Of a DNA stretch of 64,000 bases, positions 61,801 through 64,000 are shown one piece after another; within the stretch, counting starts at the first letter, position 1; the number at the start of each line of letters is the position of its first letter. A program made the translations under genes and the position numbers. The notes beneath the pieces are model-generated. The model searched no databases. It was not told where the DNA came from and was given only the letters and a program-made list of their open reading frames with translations. Source of the DNA: Plantago major (lineage: Eukaryota; Streptophyta; Magnoliopsida; Lamiales; Plantaginaceae); NCBI GenBank assembly GCA_026545765.1, contig JAIFAC010000278.1, positions 62,001 through 126,000 of the forward strand, in the 5' to 3' direction.

Positions 61801-64000
61801 TCTCAAGTAGAGTTGTTGGTTTGTTGTTTATTCAACTCCTTTTGTGTTTTGTTTAACTCTCAAGTAGAGTTCTTCGTTTGTTATTTTATAACTCCTCTTG
61901 TGTGTTGTTTAAATCTCAAATTGACTTCTCCGTTTGTAATTATCTCACTTCTTTATTGTTTTGTTTAACAATAGACTAGAATTGTACATTTGTTGTTTAA
62001 CCCACTCATTATGTGTGTGGTTTAACACTCAGTAAGTTCTTAGTTTGTTATACTCTTACTCCTTATGTGCAATGTTTAAATCTCGAATAGACTTCTTCAT
62101 TCGACATTATCCCACTCCTTTAGTGTGTTGTTTAACTCTCAAGTAGAGTTATTCATTTGTTGTTCATCCCTCTCCAAAGTGTCTTGTTTTTATCTCTCAA
62201 GTAGAGTTGTTGGTTTGTTGTTTATTCAACTCCTTTTGTGTTTTGTTTAACTCTCAAGTAGAGTTCTTAGTTCGTTACTTTATTACTCATCTTGTGTGTT
62301 GTTTAAATCTCAAATTGACTTCTCGTTTGTAATTATCTCACTTCTTTATTGTTTTGTTTAACTCTAGACTAGAATTTTACATTTGTTGTTTAACCACTCA
62401 TTATGTGTGTGGTTTAACACTCAAGTAAGTTCTTAGTTTGTTATACTCTTACTCCTTGTGCATTGTTTAAATCTCGAATAGACTTCTTCATTGACATTAT
62501 CCCCTCCTTTAGTGTGTTGTTTAACTCTCAAGTAGAGTTATTCATTTGTTGTTCATCCCTCTCCAAAGTGTCTTGTTTTTATCTCTCAAGTAGAGTTGTT
62601 GGTTTGTTGTTTATTCAACTCCTTTTGTGTTTTGTTTAACTCTCAAGTAGAGTTCTTCGTTAGTTATTTTATAACTCCTCTTGTGTGTTGTTTAAATCTC
62701 AAATTGACTTCTCCGTTTGTAATTATCTCACTTCTTTATTGTTTTGTTTAACTCTAGACTAGAATTTTACATTTGTTGTTTAACCCACTCATTATGTGTG
62801 TGGTTTAACACTCAGTAAGTTCTTAGTTTGTTATACTCTTACTCCTTACATGCATTGTTTAAATCTGAATAGACTTCTTCATTGACATTATCCCACTCCT
62901 TTTGTGTGTTGTTTAACTCTCAAGTAGAGTTATTCGTTTGTTGTTCATCCCTCTCCAAAGTGTCTTGTTTTTATCTCTCAAGTAGAGTTGTTGGTTTGTT
63001 GTTTATTCAACTCCTTTTGTGTTTTGTTTAACTCTCAAGTAGAGTTCTTCGTTCGTTATTTTATTACTCCTCTTGTGTGTTGTTTAAATCTCAAATTGAC
63101 TTCGCCGTTTGTAATTATCTCACTTCTTTATTGTTTTGTTTAACTCTAGACTAGAATATTACATTTGTTGTTTAACCACTCATTATGTGTGTGGTTTAAC
63201 TCAAGTAAGTTCTTCGTTTGTTATACTCTTACTCCTTGTGCATTGTTTAAATCTCGAATAGACTTCTTCATTGACATTATCCCACTCCTTTAGTGTGTTG
63301 TTTAACTCTCAAGTAGAGTTATTCGTTGGTTGTTCATCCCACTCCCAAGTGTGTTGTTGTTATCTCTCAAGTAGAGTTGTTGGTTTGTTGTTTATTCAAC
63401 TCCTTTTGTTTTGTTTAACTCTCAAGTAGAGTTCTTGGTTAGTTATTTTATTACTCCTCTTGTGTTGTTTAAATCTCAGATTGACTTCTCCGTTTGTAAT
63501 TATCTCAGTTCTTTATTGTTTTGTTTAACTCTAGACTAAATTTTACATTTGTTGTTTAACCACTCATTATGTGTGTGGTTTAACACTCAGTAAGTTCTTC
63601 GTTTGTTATACTCTTACTCATACATGCATTGTTTAAATCTCGAATAGACTTCTTCATTGACATTATCCACTCCTTTAGTGTGTTGTTTAACTCTCAAGTA
63701 GAGTTATTAGTTTGTTGTTCATCCCTCTCCAAAGTGTCTTGTTTTATCTCTCAAGTAGAGTTGTTGGTTTGCTGTTTATTCAACTCCATTTGTGTTTTGT
63801 TTAACACTCAAGTAGAGTTCTTTGTTCGTTATTTTATTACTCCTCTTGTGTGTTGTTTAAATCTCAAATTGACTTCTCCGTTTGTAATTATCTCACTTCT
63901 TTGTTGTTTTGTTTAACTCTAGACTAGAATTTTACATTTGTTGTTTAACCCACTCATTATGTGTGTGGTTTTAACTCAAGTAAGTTCTTAGTTTGTTATA

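Larger units (their letters stand above)
27115..64000 (+). repeat. Satellite array, 392-bp higher-order unit (right array)
   Basis: A continuous head-to-tail array that runs off the window. Spacing between equivalent points is 392 bp (49,189 to 49,581) or multiples such as 784 (27,187 to 27,971; 29,547 to 30,331). Each unit has seven ~56-bp subunits, A-G, five of them clear relatives of the left-array blocks. Landmarks are A: CATCCCTCTCCAAAGTGT; B: GTTGTTTATTCAACTCC; C: CGTTATTTTATTACTCC; D: AAATTGACTTC; E: CTCTAGACTAGAATTTTAC; F: TTGTTATACTCTTACTCC; G: CGAATAGACTTCTTCATT. Copies differ mainly in F (CAAGTAGAG versus CAGTAAG) and in the CTCCTTCTGTGC / CTCATACATGC segment. All stretches without a gene from 27,115 to 64,000 are this repeat. 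Because 392 is not a multiple of 3, frames cannot stay open across units. Confidence 0.97.

Noticed and set aside
27115..64000. CRISPR array
   Set aside because: Repeats are contiguous with no unique spacers, the subunits are related to each other, and no cas genes are present.

Overview
The window is plant-type nuclear heterochromatin, not a gene region. It holds two long satellite arrays in the same orientation, separated by one degenerate LINE (L1-type non-LTR retrotransposon with an RNase H domain). The plant assignment rests on the LINE: the domain order endonuclease, reverse transcriptase, reverse-transcriptase zinc-binding region and RNase H-like domain, and several linker motifs, are those of plant L1-clade elements. 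I cannot name a species. I find no host protein gene, tRNA, rRNA, CRISPR array or bacterial feature.

Layout. (1) Positions 1 to about 22,494 hold a satellite with a repeat unit of about 306 bp, roughly 75 copies, many shortened to 280-300 bp. (2) Positions about 22,495-27,114 hold a LINE on the + strand that is 5'-truncated, frameshifted throughout, and ends in 14 A. (3) Positions about 27,115-64,000 hold a satellite with a repeat unit of about 392 bp, roughly 94 copies, continuing past the window.

Both satellites are higher-order repeats built from the same ~56-bp subunits, most of which open with a motif like CTCTCAAGTAGAGTT. I label the right-hand unit A-B-C-D-E-F-G (7 x 56 = 392). The left-hand unit reads B-C-(D fused to the second half of E)-F-G. 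It can be derived from the 7-mer by loss of subunit A (~57 bp) and ~32 bp from the start of E; the E loss is flanked by a repeated TGTTTAAC. The two arrays are therefore sister forms of one family.

The main observation is that the change from the 306-bp to the 392-bp form coincides with the LINE. The left array stops at the end of E, the right array resumes at the start of F, and repeat phase is kept. The LINE either entered an existing border between two homogenised domains or acts as the border itself.

The many short open frames in the arrays are by-products of a T-rich, tandemly repeated sequence and are not annotated as genes. Recurrent position-specific C-to-A changes and one-base losses at CG and CTG sites, together with the high indel density in the LINE, raise the possibility of residual long-read consensus error. 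Fine-scale variant claims should be read with that in mind.
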